DNA from: Phallusia mammillata
Lineage: Eukaryota; Chordata; Ascidiacea; Phlebobranchia; Ascidiidae
Length of the DNA: 64,000 nt
NCBI GenBank assembly: GCA_003260075.1
Contig: QLIY01000052.1
Coordinates: 131,902-195,901, forward strand
Reading direction: 5' to 3'
Shown: in pieces, positions 25,797-37,052 of the stretch
Numbering within the stretch: position 1 is the first letter of the stretch
Layout: each line of letters begins with the position of its first letter
The notes under the pieces: model-generated
Told to the model about the DNA's origin: nothing
Seen by the model: only the letters and a program-made list of their open reading frames with translations
Databases searched by the model: none
Program-made: the position numbers and the translations under genes

Positions 25797-28294
25797 CTAC
25801 AATGCACAATATGGTTGAAATTCTTCCTTCCATTTATAAAATGTAATGTTTTGGATTAGACTTGGTGAATTATATTCATTAACCAACAATGTGTGGTTGA
25901 TTCCAGTTATCAATGATGCAACAGAAATACAAAAGATTAAAGTACAGAGAGCATATATGTAACTACTGGCTCTGTGATCAAGTTGTCTCAATTTCACTAT
26001 TTCTGCAACAAAGGTTGAAACAGTTGTGAAAGAAGCAATAGTCCCGCTCTGAATTGCAAAAAGAACAATTTGCCCACTGCATGACAATTTGATCCAATAC
26101 TCAACAACCACTGTTAGGGCAAGAGCAAGTGAACCTGCAAAATAACTTTTTTTTGAAAATTTTTTAGTGTAAAAATAGCTATTTTCTCAACAAAAAATAT
26201 TTTTTGAATGTAGGCTTTATTTACTGTTTTAAAGCATTTACAAATAATAATATAATTAATTGTGGTATGTCAATTATTTGTTATTCCTTTAAATATAAAT
26301 GCCACAAACTGGAAACATTTTTTTTAGATTAGAAAATGTTATCTTTTATATTTAAGACAAATATATTTAGCTTTAAAAGCATCATCGGTGCAGTAAACAG
26401 TAACACAAAAAAAAATAGAAAAGGCTGATACCCCCAATAAGAATATGAGTTATGACAAAAATTTTAGTATTTATGATAAACAGGTTTAGTGTACTTACCA
26501 ATGGCATTTGCAGCTAGGGTCCCACTTGGAATACAGTTGAACACCTGCAAAGCACCTTTAAACGCAAATGTGGGAGTCTTTCTTGATAAGGCATATCTGC
26601 CTAATGCACCAATGGGTGAAATAATTGCACTAGCACAAAGTGAGGCTACAAACGGATTAGATTTCCAATACAGTGCAGCAATAGTTGACAAAAGGATATT
26701 GAGGCTGGCAAATAGAAAGCAAACCCAAAGGTTGGCATGATTTTGATTAATCTCCCACTTGGCCCCTGAAAGAAATGTTGGATTGGTAAAACTGCTTGGC
26801 AAACAGGATGTTTACATGTTTGTTAAATATACATGCATGCTTTAAGGCAGGGGATCTAACTTTACTATGATGGTGTCTACTTTTGAAGCCCCATGTTCCA
26901 TTATGTACTGTATTATACCACCTACTTCAAGAATTTACCCCCAAAGGCAACGTCACAAACCATAATAAATATAACAATAACTCAAAAAAATGGGCCACAA
27001 TAAAATTTATTTCTAAATACAAACTATCTAAACCCAGTATGCAAATGCACTACTGTTGGTACTGTTGTGGTAATTGTACACATTTTAGAAAGCATTGTTT
27101 TGTTACAAACTGGTATTTTCTGTGTTAACTTTACAACAAAACTGCACCTTGTTCATTTGAAAACATCCTAAAAGTGTCTTTGCCCATTTGGTACGAACAA
27201 ACAAATGAAAGAAGACCAACAATGACAGCAGACAATGCAACAATTTGGGATTGACTATGGCCATGCACAGCACCAACAAACATCATGCTAACTTGCTGGT
27301 TCCATTTTGAATACGTTGTTACAGAGCCACATAAACCTGCATATGGTCACATAGGTAAATAGTGAAACTAACACTACAAACCTACTATGTGATATATGTA
27401 CCCATCAATCTTACATTTAGTTGCACAGCATTTGTTACAATCCAGATCTATATGATTGTGACTTATTACAAATTCTGTTTTATTTCACACATAACTTTAT
27501 AACATATCATTAAATTTAACAAAAATTCCAGATACTGCCAATAAATTTGGCAAATTGTCTGTACCTTAAAAGCATACATATCCCAGCAATTTGGTGGTTA
27601 ATGGTTGTCCCTAATGGTACAACAATAAAATAAACCAACCCGTAGTCAGGCCGACGTAGAGAAATGTGCTTCGATCCAGAGGTGTAGCATGAAAAAATCC
27701 CATCAAAAAACTTCCAAACATGTTAGAAAAAAATGACTTGAAAATAACTGAGCTTGGATTCTCAATATTTGCTAATTCACTGCTAACAGCATGGTCAAGC
27801 GCAACACGAATTAAACACCCAAGTGTAGAGAATGAACTGATGTATATACATCTCATCAATGAAGTCAAAGTCAAGCCAGTGGAACAACTTCTTCGTTTTT
27901 GTTCTAAAAATTCAAGCAAGGAACTTTACAAGTAAATAGCTGCACCCTTTAAGTTTGAACTAGCAATTTACAAAATATATGTCTTCATTTAAATTAAACT
28001 TTTGCAGAAGATGGAATAGTCTAGAATAGTTTTACAGGATAAACACAGAACTGACATGCACAAAGTCTAAGTCATGATGAAAAGGTGAAGTAAGAGAGAC
28101 CAAAAATATAACCAACTTTAGTACTAATTTTAAATTTACAACATATATTTCTGTTTTAACTTACCACCAGAAGTCCCAACATTTAGAGAATCAGTATCAG
28201 TGTTTATTGATGGCTGATCAATATCATCTTCATTGAGATGGGAGACACCATTTATCATAGTTGTGCGATGATCGCTTTCGTCCATTGCTGACAT
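25797..28294 (-). CDS. FEX: Two-domain fluoride exporter/channel (FEX, CrcB/Fluc family)
   Basis: FEX/Fluc proteins let fluoride leave the cytoplasm. Bacterial forms are dual-topology dimers; eukaryotic FEX fuses two homologous four-helix domains. Exons: 28294-28165, 27903-27640, 27336-27148, 26765-26499 and 26134-25797, all GT-AG and in phase, sum 1188 bases (395 aa). Residues 1-43 are an acidic, soluble N terminus. Domain 1 has STLGCLIR, the conserved Asn in SNMFGSFLMGF, and GLCGSVTTYSKW. Domain 2 has GALGRYALSR, PSGTLAANAIG (family GTLxxN motif) and the helix-break segment FTTVSTFVAE. These are the signature blocks in the right order in both halves. Domain 1 has Tyr where TTFS is usual and domain 2 has Val. 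The upstream neighbour on the same strand is DALRD3 with a 216-bp gap. Confidence 0.92.
27995..28142 (-). pseudogene. Degenerate fragment of DALRD3 inside FEX intron 1
   Basis: About 145 bases here match DALRD3 coding sequence at about 28862-29005 in the same orientation (shared blocks include ttaaacttttgcag, tctagaatag, ataaacacagaact, aagtaagaga and caactttag), with many substitutions and small indels. The reading frame is not maintained. It is a partial duplication of the next gene upstream, landed about 0.7 kb away in intron 1 of FEX. Confidence 0.8.
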
Positions 28295-28371
28295 AATAAA
28301 GCAGCATCCTTTCGTGCCACTTATAAAATGAGAGCCAATTGATAGGAAAATAAATAATTCATGAATTAATA

Positions 28372-28398
28372 TCTGCGGTGAAAAAAATGGTTTTTATT
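28372..28398 (-). promoter_or_regulatory. Poly(A) signal next to a splice acceptor between DALRD3 and FEX (operon-like)
   Basis: On the minus strand AATAAA (28398-28393) follows the DALRD3 stop by about 115 bases. About 20 bases later comes a strong unpaired acceptor, a T-run then caccgcag (end at 28373), 78 bases before the FEX ATG, with no upstream donor needed. In trans-splicing animals this arrangement marks a downstream operon gene. The function is inferred. Confidence 0.4.
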
Positions 28399-28510
28399 TC
28401 CGGTTAATATTTAATAGTAATAAAAGTTCATAAAAATTGCATATTTTTAGAGACACCACTATAACATACACACAGTCCTGCACCAAAAATATTAATTAAA
28501 ATATCCAGTT

Positions 28511-30160
28511 TTACATTTGGTCAACTGGTGTGACACCTAAATGATCTAAAACCCTTAGCATTGCACATTTAACTGCCTTTACAAGATACAGTCTTGCAAA
28601 CATTATGGGGTAAAGGTGAGGCAAATTTTTCCCCAGAATGTGATGTCTGCTGTAATAACAACTCAAAGTCTTGCACAACTTCTTCAAAAAGACCACAAAC
28701 GAATGATACTGCAACTGCTGCTTTATATCAGAATATTCAATTGGAGCACTTCCCAACTCCCACAGATAATCAATTAAATATCTTTCTTCAATTTCTTTTA
28801 AAAGTGAAAAATCCACATTTTCAGTATCAGGCAACTTTGGATATAAACCATTTTTGACGCCTTCATTAAACTTTTGCAGGAGACAGGATAATCTAGAATA
28901 GTTGTACAGAATAAACACAGAACTACCATGACTAGAATCTAAGTCAAGATGGACCGACGAAGTAAGAGATACAGAAAACAGATCCAACTTTAGCACTGAT
29001 TTTGCAATAATGTCAACCATTGGTAACCAAGCTCTATCAGTTCCATATTTTGCTTCAAAACTACTTTTGATATCTTCAGAATACTTGGACATAAGTTGAT
29101 GAACAGGTACACATGGTTTGGTAGTAGTTACAGGCCCATGTATTAGATCCAAACTGTTTGAAAGAATTTTACAAACACTAGAACAAGAAGTTTTGTCCTT
29201 TTCTTCTTTTGTTTGATCAGAGTGGACATATTGTAACAATAGTAGTGTCACTTTTAATTGACTTAGGAATATACTATCACTTTGGCAGGCAATAAACCAA
29301 AATCTCAATGGTTGAGAATGTTTTGAGATAGAAACTGCATGGTACATAGCTGTCAAGCATTCCAACACATTTTCAGTTAGCTTCAGTTTTGTATTCAAAA
29401 TAGCTTTGTGCATTGTCTGGCATGAAACACATTTAAGCTTCTTTAAAGTTACTTCATTGAAGCAAATGTATGGAACATCATCACTTTCTTTTGAAAGAGA
29501 GTCGTCTTTCAGGACTGTTGATCTCAGAGATCTCACATCAAAGACAGGTTTTTCAGAAATAAAAACATCGCCACTTAAAATGTTTAAACTTTCCAGCAAG
29601 GGGAATGGTAAATCTAAACCACCACTTTTTGAAACAAAAATGTATTTAAAACTGTGAGCATCAGGTTTGTCAGTAAGGTTCTTGATACTAGATGATAAAC
29701 ACAAAGTTCGAATTTGTGAAATTGTTTCAGGAAGGCAACAAACAATAAAGGAGTTTTGGGAAGTTTTTTCTTTGGTTGGAGTTTTTTTTAGTATCCCACT
29801 AATTATTTTCCGTTGAAGTAAAGAAACATTGACCTTAAAATGTATTACACCATTGGAGAAATCGACACTTCGAAGGGGTACATCCCAGGATGAGGTTGCT
29901 TTTTTGATGGAATAAATTGATTCTAACAACTTCGAATTATCGCTTTTGGAATCTTCTCGATTTACAGCGGTTAACAGCCTTGAAACTACACCCTTAGGCA
30001 AAATAAAGTCCACGAAGTTTTTAGTTTGTCTGTGTTTCACAGGCAACAAAGGAATAACAAAGTTTTTATCACATTCAGGAAACTCAGACCTGATTGTTGT
30101 CCGTAGAAGTTCCGAAATTCTTCTCATATAACGTTGTTTTTGATAGTATTCTTCTTCCAT
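28511..30160 (-). CDS. DALRD3: DALRD3, DALR anticodon-binding-domain protein 3
   Basis: Single-exon frame of 549 aa (human about 543). The C terminus (about residues 455-545) is the DALR anticodon-binding fold of class I aminoacyl-tRNA synthetases: LIDYLWELGSAPIEY, then YHSFVVFLKKLCKTL, SCYYSRHHILG, LPHLYPIMFARLYLVKAV. This matches the DALRD3 pattern closely. The N-terminal half is divergent and lacks synthetase catalytic HIGH/KMSKS motifs. In mammals DALRD3 binds arginine tRNAs and directs METTL2-dependent 3-methylcytidine formation at position 32; that role is family knowledge. The ATG at 30160 is the first in the frame. It diverges from GPR89 across about 600 bp and is followed by FEX on the same strand. 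Confidence 0.85.
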   Translation of the reverse strand: MEEEYYQKQRYMRRISELLRTTIRSEFPECDKNFVIPLLPVKHRQTKNFVDFILPKGVVSRLLTAVNREDSKSDNSKLLESIYSIKKATSSWDVPLRSVDFSNGVIHFKVNVSLLQRKIISGILKKTPTKEKTSQNSFIVCCLPETISQIRTLCLSSSIKNLTDKPDAHSFKYIFVSKSGGLDLPFPLLESLNILSGDVFISEKPVFDVRSLRSTVLKDDSLSKESDDVPYICFNEVTLKKLKCVSCQTMHKAILNTKLKLTENVLECLTAMYHAVSISKHSQPLRFWFIACQSDSIFLSQLKVTLLLLQYVHSDQTKEEKDKTSCSSVCKILSNSLDLIHGPVTTTKPCVPVHQLMSKYSEDIKSSFEAKYGTDRAWLPMVDIIAKSVLKLDLFSVSLTSSVHLDLDSSHGSSVFILYNYSRLSCLLQKFNEGVKNGLYPKLPDTENVDFSLLKEIEERYLIDYLWELGSAPIEYSDIKQQLQYHSFVVFLKKLCKTLSCYYSRHHILGKNLPHLYPIMFARLYLVKAVKCAMLRVLDHLGVTPVDQM

Positions 30161-30761
30161 TGTTTAGTGATTGAAGTTCTCACTAATAAAGTCAAAACAA
30201 ATCGTGTTTCGCTTCAACGCACTTGTTGAGAACCTTGTGCAATGAAGCGTAACGGTTGTGACAAAGGGAAATTTGTGAAGGATGAAAACACACGTGTCAA
30301 AACAATCTTGAAACTTAATTTCAACGCAACTTTTTATGTTTTTAACATAATTAGAACAGACTTTAGCAGAGCGGATACTCAAAAATCGTCATTGGGTAAT
30401 AAAATTGCCAGAAAACGTTAGCCTTTAGGTTTTTTAAATAATATTTTTCTGTAGTTAATAGTGTTACAACTTACAATCCCATAGTTTTTGAGAAATAGCG
30501 TTTAGTGTACGTTTTCCTCTGCTTATAATATTCCATCAGCAATATCTACTGTAAGAATATTTAACATTTACAGCAAATAATTGTAAAACACCCAATATAT
30601 GTCAAGTTGTCAACTTAAGCGACAGCTGTTCTTTTTAAAAAAAAAAAACTCTTATAAAATTATTTAAACATTTTTTGTTTGTGCAGCTTCAAACAACTAC
30701 ATTTAATTGTGTAAACAATATATACACTTTTATGTGAGAAACAATAGGCTAATGCACAATC
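30161..30761. promoter_or_regulatory. Divergent promoter interval DALRD3 / GPR89
   Basis: 600 bp separate the start codons of the two divergent single-exon genes, so both promoters must lie here or in unseen 5' exons. It is AT-rich with an A-run at 30638-30649. No TATA box at a convincing position and no specific operator seen. Confidence 0.45.
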
Positions 30762-32165
30762 ATGACTTTTCTATTTGATTCCATTGTCATGTTTTCAACT
30801 CAAATTTTGTTCTTTGCCTTTGGATGGGTGTTTTTTCTCTGGCAACTCTTTAAAGACTATGAGTGTCACCACCAGACTGTGCAAGTAATATTTGCTATGA
30901 CATTTTCTCTTTCTTGCACAATGTTTGAGTTGATTATCTTCGAGATTGTTGGCCTTCTAAATGCATCTTCAAGATTTTTCCACTGGAAATTCAACTTGTA
31001 CAGTATGTTGTTTGTAGTTGTGTTTCTTGTGCCATTTTGTATCTCTTATTTTGTGGTCAGCAACATTAGATTTTTGCAAAGATACAAGATTGGTGCAGCT
31101 GCGATTGTTTGGGGTGTTTTTGTTTACTTTTTTTGGAAGATCGGGGATCCTTTTCCAATCCTCAGTGCCCAACATGGAATTCTTTCAATTGAACAAGTTA
31201 TTAGTCGAGTTGGAGTGATAGGTGTTACTGTCATGGCTTTGCTTTCGGGCTTTGGTGCAGTAAACTGCCCATACACATACTCATCATACTTTTTAAGGCA
31301 TGTAACTGATGCTGATATTCATTCCATGGAGAAAAAGTTGATGCAAACAAATGAAAGGATCATCAGCATGAAAAAAAGAATTGCAGTTGCAAAGCGAACT
31401 GCTGCAATGCAAAGAGGCTCAGAGGTGCCAGCTGGTGGCAGCATTTGGTCAAGATTCCGAACAGCAACTGCTCCATCCCCAATCCCAAGTGAAAATATCC
31501 CACAGCTGCAACAGGATGTTAACATACATGAGGAACTCAGTCGCCAACTTTTCCTGGAAACTGTTGACCTTCATGCTACTAAGCATAGGATTGAGTACTC
31601 TAAGACTTTAAAGGGGAGGTACTTTAACTTCCTAGGATATTTTTTCTCACTGTACTGCATGTGGAAAATTTTTATGTGCACTATTAACATTGTATTCAAT
31701 AGAGTCGGTAAGAAGGACCCAGTAACAAAAGGGATTGAAATATTGGTGCATTATTTGGGCTTTGAATTTGATGTTGCCTTTTGGGCCCAGCATGTTTCTT
31801 TTATATTGGTTGGAGTAATGATAGTCACTTCAATCCGTGGTCTTCTAATAACATTGACCAAGTTTTTCTATGCTATCTCAAGCAGCAAATCTTCCAACAT
31901 TATTGTTATGGGGTTGGCACAAATTATGGGCATGTATTTCGTGTCTTCTGTGTTGTTAATGAGGATGAACATGCCAGAATCATACAGAACCATTATCACT
32001 GAAGTTTTGGGTGCTCTCCAGTTTCAGTTCTACCACCGATGGTTTGATGTAATCTTTTTAGTAAGTGCTTTGAGCAGCATTGGATTTTTATATTTGGCCC
32101 ACAAACAAGCTCCAGAAAAACATGCTGTAAAAGACTTAACACTGTCCCACTCTTTTCGTGACTAA
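30762..32165 (+). CDS. GPR89: Golgi pH regulator (GPHR / GPR89)
   Basis: Single-exon 467-aa multi-pass membrane protein (human 455 aa), collinear with GPR89 along its whole length. Diagnostic blocks are FGWVFFLWQLFKDYE, SCTMFELIIFEI, WKIGDPFPILSAQHGILS, ISRVGVIGVTVMALLSGFG, ELSRQLFLETVDL, KGRYFNFLGYFFSLYC, FFYAISSSKSSN and FYHRWFDVIFLVSALSS. About nine hydrophobic segments are present, with a cytosolic charged loop (about residues 190-280) holding a coiled-coil stretch. GPHR is a Golgi anion channel needed for luminal acidification. The ATG at 30762 fits the family N terminus (MTFLFDSIVM). The middle loop is about 12 residues longer than human. Lack of introns is notable next to the 12-exon GTF2H4. 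Confidence 0.96.
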   Translation: MTFLFDSIVMFSTQILFFAFGWVFFLWQLFKDYECHHQTVQVIFAMTFSLSCTMFELIIFEIVGLLNASSRFFHWKFNLYSMLFVVVFLVPFCISYFVVSNIRFLQRYKIGAAAIVWGVFVYFFWKIGDPFPILSAQHGILSIEQVISRVGVIGVTVMALLSGFGAVNCPYTYSSYFLRHVTDADIHSMEKKLMQTNERIISMKKRIAVAKRTAAMQRGSEVPAGGSIWSRFRTATAPSPIPSENIPQLQQDVNIHEELSRQLFLETVDLHATKHRIEYSKTLKGRYFNFLGYFFSLYCMWKIFMCTINIVFNRVGKKDPVTKGIEILVHYLGFEFDVAFWAQHVSFILVGVMIVTSIRGLLITLTKFFYAISSSKSSNIIVMGLAQIMGMYFVSSVLLMRMNMPESYRTIITEVLGALQFQFYHRWFDVIFLVSALSSIGFLYLAHKQAPEKHAVKDLTLSHSFRD

Positions 32166-32207
32166 TTAATCAAATTGTTGCATACTACACTGCTACTCTA
32201 TGTGTGC

Positions 32208-32213
32208 AATAAA
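32208..32213 (+). terminator. Poly(A) signal AATAAA of GPR89
   Basis: Canonical AATAAA 43 bases after the GPR89 stop codon and about 200 bases before the GTF2H4 start. Position fits a short 3' UTR; cleavage site not determinable. Confidence 0.55.
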
Positions 32214-32415
32214 ACTAAAATACATTAGTTCTCGCCAAATACATGAAAGCATTGTTTTGATATTGTTTTGCATTAAAATACTTGTACACTGGTATGGTAC
32301 AATTGTATTAAGTGTATCAATTGTTTATTTGTGCTATCTTGTTACTTTGCAATATCATTTTATCTTTGTTCTTTACTGTTAGTGGCACTACTGCTGGTCA
32401 TGCCACATTGTAGTA

Positions 32416-35400
32416 ATGAACAGCATTGAAAGGGTTAAGCTTGAGTGTAAAGACTTGCATGACTATCTATGTAGCCTGCCACCTGTTCTTCTAGATTCGC
32501 TATATGAACATCCAGCAACATGTATGGCAGTATTCAGGTGAAGACATACATATTAACTCAAATGATTTGAGGTTTAAAATTGACACATAAAATGGTCTTC
32601 AGATGCTATAATGTAATTTCTGGTGAAACTATGGTCAATTTAGCCTTGTTACATCCAATAAGCCCTTTATTTTTTTACAACATAACATTGATCTGATTGC
32701 TTCATTATGTTTTCTCTCACAATGTGGAATAAACTTATATCACACAAAAATAAACAGTTTTGTTGTACTTTGTAGAGAACTGCCAGAACTGGCAAAGTAT
32801 TATGTTATGAGGGTCTTGTTTGTTGAACAACCAATCACAAAAGCAGCAGCCCTTTCATGGATCACAAATGATGCCAAACAGTAAGTTCTCTTTCCTGAAT
32901 TTTCTGCAATGAAATAACTGGGCTTGTGTTGCAGAGACCATACCAATGCCATAAAGGCACTTTGTGATTTACATGTATGGAATGAGTCACAGCTTCAAGG
33001 AGGATTGTCATCCACTTTTACCCTAAGTTCTGTGTTTAGGCGAAATCTGAAAAAGGCTCTTCTTGGGGGGTAAGTTCCCATGTTGTATATACTGTACTGT
33101 AGCTGCAAATCAAAAGTCATTTGTCACACCTCAACAATACATACTATTTTTTTACCCAATAAATAGTGATTTATAAATTGAAAGAATACATTTAAAGTGA
33201 ACACAGTTATGCAAGATTTAGTGGTATATGGTACATTTAAAAAGGATTACAAAGTTTTTCGTGTAAACGTTTTTTAACCATTTGATGTTGGCTTGTACTT
33301 TGTGCAGTGGTGAAGCTTGGTCGAGCACAGAACATCTTGGGCCAGACAAATATGTAAAAGATGAAACTGCTCTTGAAAAATATGCTGCAGAAAGATGGGA
33401 AGTTTTGCTGCATTACCTTGTAGGATCAGAATCCACTGCAGTCATTAGCCAAGACCTAAAAGATCTTCTCTTGCAATCTCGTTTAATGAGGTAAGTACAG
33501 TATTTGTTAAGGACCAGTGATGAGTCCAGTAAAGATTAATTCTTAGTATGTACTTGGTGCTTAAATACTGGGCAAATGTTTAAATATTGTTTGTTGTTCA
33601 CACAAAAAACATCAATCATTGGGAGTTTTAAGTTTTAAATTACATAACTTTTAAACTAACTTTCCCCAAAAATGTTTCATTTTACAAAAAGAAAATTTGA
33701 CAAATGACATATTATGCAATACTGCACAAATGCTCCTAGCTGGGCAGAAAATTTGATTTAAGAATCCTAAATCTCTACACTTTAAATATATTAGAAACTG
33801 GACAAAATAAGTAACTGGCTGTAAAGTTTCATTGACACATAAACATTTAAACCCAGTGCATGCAGCTGTTGTGCTACCGTGGTTTAAAGTTTTCACCTTT
33901 TCTTTTTAAATTATTCTCTTCTGTTTTTAGACAAGGTGAAGAAAATGGACGAAGTTATTCAATCATTACAGCCAAAGGATTTCAGTTTCTACTACTTGAC
34001 ACAGCTTCCCAGGTTTAGTATGCTGCTAAATAGAGCTGCAATTAGATAAGATCATTAAAAGGTTGTGCATTTTTTAGGTTTGGTTTTTTGTTCTTGAATA
34101 TCTTAACTGGGTGAGAGACCGAGGAATGAATCTTGTTTCAATTCTCAGATTTCTTTTTGAACTCAGCTTTTCATCTGTGGGCAAAGTAAGGTGTTTCTTA
34201 TGACATCTTTTAATTAAAAGTTTCTGTTTGGGCATTAAAACACACCTATTTACAAATGAGTATTGCTCTTCCAAAAGTTTTATTATAAATAATTGCTGCT
34301 TTGACTTTCCATACACCTATTTACCTTATTTATTTTGACACCTAAAAGTTGATTTTTTTCAGGACCTGCCCACAGATGGACGTGATGAGCATGTGTTACA
34401 GTGTCTTCAGCATTTTCGTGAAATGGGTTTAGTTATGCAGCGAAAAGTAAGTTGTTATAAACAACTAATATAATTCCCTAACTAAAATTTGACTAAAAAT
34501 ATGCAGAAATTGTGTTTGACCCCATCTTATCACAAAATTCAAAATATAAGCAATGTCAATCCGAAAAAAACTCGTTGAATCGCAGGCAGTTTTGTTTTCT
34601 ACCTTGCAAATGTAAAATTCACTTTTATTTGATCTAAATAAATATGTCCAGAGAAAATCCCGTCGCTTCTACCCAACACATCTTGCCATAAACCTTGTGA
34701 ACAAAACTGGAGCAGGTTCATCTTCAAGTGCTGCATCTGGAAACAAAGGTTTTATTATTGCTGAAACAAACTCACGAGTTTATGCTTACACAGGTTTGAC
34801 TTTTTGAATTTCAAGTGTTTTAGGCTGTAAATATTGAATCCAACTCTTCTAGGTTTTCAATTTGATTTACTTATGTTATGAATTACCAAAACTACCGTAT
34901 TAACCCTCTAAATTTGAATAATACGATAACTTTTAAGGGACTGTCTGGGTACAATGTGTTTTTACGTACAAAACAAAATACACATCACACGACTATCGAA
35001 TATTGAATGACCCAAATATATGGTGTGATGTATCCTTGTATGATGTGATACACAATTTCTGTTGCTTACAACCTACAAATCAAATTTATTTGTAATAAAT
35101 ATGTTTGAATGTTTTTTTTTCAGAATCTGAACTTCAATATGCGATTTTGTCACTTTTTTGTGAAATGATTTACAGGTCAGTAACACACTTTGCTTATTTT
35201 AGTATAACGCCATCAATGAGCATGCTGTACTGTGACTTTGCTTCTGTTACACGCCCTGCAAAAAAATGACATTTGCTTTTGAAACCTTAGACAAGGGTAG
35301 GTCATTGGAAACTGTTTTGATCCAGGTTTCCCAACGTGTGTGTTCTTCAGCTGACGAGGGAAAGTGTTCAAACAGCAGTGGTAAACGGGATTACAGCCGA

Positions 35401-37052
35401 TCAAATTCTGCATTACATCAAAGCTAACGCCCATGCAGACATGTTGAAACACGTGAGAATTCGTCCCGCGCTTTTAAATGTTACGCATGAATAAGTTTCG
35501 TGCGAATTTTTATTGTGCCCTTCTTCTGTTGTTTTGAGGAAAATCTACTACGGTAACACCATAGCCGCACTTCTAGCTATTTTCTGATAGGTGGCGCAAA
35601 GGGTCCTACTAAAGTACTAAACCTACTTTCAAAACGGCATATCTCCAAAAATGCTTCCCCCCCCCCTGCCTCACGGACCCTAAAGGACCGCGGACCCCAG
35701 TTTGGGAACCGCTGTACTAAACCTACTTTCAAAACGGCATAGCTCCAAAAATGCTAACTGTTACGGCTAGTATGGTCGAGGTTAGGTATTATCATTAAAA
35801 AATTAATAAAACAAACTTTAAAACGTAGATCCTAATGTCAAATTTTCAAAAACTTGTTCCCAACCGTGCCCAGCTTTAGCTGCAAAATTAATAATTCAGC
35901 AATTTGAGCCACCAATCGAAAATTAACTAAATGTGCGGTGACGTGAGTTATACAGTTAGTAGCTCTACCTTGTTTTGCAGGACCCAGTTATTCCTCCAAC
36001 TCTTGCCGACCAGATTCGGCTGTGGGCGATGGAACGCGACCGACTCTCATTTCGCGAAGGTGTTCTTTACAACCAGTTCCTTACACAAAGCGATTATGAA
36101 GTGCTGCGAAACTATGCAAAGGTAATTTCCTTTTTAAATCATATATGTGTAGTTTCTATGCAGATGCTTCCCGGAACGAAAACCCGAAATAATAAATGTT
36201 GAAAAAACGGTATTTTTGATTCCGACATTTATATTTTGTTCTGGACATTTACCATGAAACAAATTGCTGGAAATTTCATTCTTTGTTCGCTTAAGACAGG
36301 GGTGGACAACCTGCGGCCCGCAGAGACGCTTGGATTTCAAAAGTACTGGCAAACGAGTCCAATTATTACATATTTTTGAGCTGATTAATGCGCCTGATGC
36401 TAGTTTTCTGCGATCTGGGAAAATGTGGCTAGAATCAAATACAAATTATACTTGTAGTTAAGCATATTTGGTAAGAAACAAAGCAAAATCACTTTGTGTG
36501 ATGCACATGTGCGGCCCTTGATCCAATTTTGACATTTATAATTGGCCCTACAGTAACAATGGTTGCCCACCCCTGGCTTAAGAGTTGTAAAGCACACAAA
36601 GAGATCTTTTTTGTCATTTTCAGACCGGAACGAAATAAAATAATTCGCACAGAACGAATAACGATATTTCGTTTCGTTCCATTATGAAACACTGCTTTGA
36701 ACGATTCATCACCCAGCAAATAACGTTGTATAGGGTTTTTTTGTTCAGTATTCTAAAATAACACAATTGCCACAACGTAATTTGAATTAAGCAAAATAAC
36801 ATCTGTGGGATAATTTTGGTAGAAATACGCTACTACAGCATTGATTTCCTTTAAATGGTTCGGCATACAGCTAAGCTCGTAGAATAGATAGCACAAGTTG
36901 GCCCGAGTCTTCAACTTTAGACGTTCATCTTGCAGGATTTAGGGGCTCTCATATGGGAAAACGCAATCAAGCGGAATATGATCGTGACACGAGAGGCTCA
37001 CGACCAGGTGAAAAAATTCTGGAAACGGTACAAAAAAGATTCGGAGACCTGA
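32416..37052 (+). CDS. GTF2H4: TFIIH core subunit 4 (p52)
   Basis: Exons: 32416-32537, 32776-32880, 32935-33069, 33308-33490, 33931-34012, 34078-34185, 34363-34446, 34652-34793, 35124-35175, 35326-35452, 35981-36121 and 36936-37052. Phases agree throughout; 1398 bases, 465 aa (human 462). Matches to p52 along the full length include [122 protein letters not shown] and the C-terminal [10 protein letters not shown]. p52 anchors XPB and p8/TTDA in TFIIH and is needed for transcription initiation and nucleotide excision repair; the C-terminal part forms the p8-binding domain. It lies 250 bp after GPR89 on the same strand. Introns 10 and 11 carry hAT-like insertions. Confidence 0.96.
35615..35755. 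mobile_element. hAT-like MITE end next to its empty-site sequence, with poly-C between
   Basis: Bases 35615-35655 (tactaaacctactttc...) recur at 35715-35755. Between them are a poly-C run (35656-35666) and a 48-base MITE right end finishing gggaaccgctg at 35714. The 8 bases tactaaac are the target duplication. The left copy is the uninserted site and the right copy the inserted one, so two alleles appear joined. It lies in intron 10 of GTF2H4. The end matches the element starting at 63526. Confidence 0.8.
36297..36575. mobile_element. hAT-like MITE (279 bp) in GTF2H4 intron 11
   Basis: Ends are caggggtggacaacc and ggttgcccacccctg, near-perfect inverted repeats, with the 8-bp duplication gcttaaga on both sides (36289-36296, 36576-36583). 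Non-coding. The ends resemble the widespread CAGGGGTGG... hAT (Charlie/SPIN-type) termini. Confidence 0.9.
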
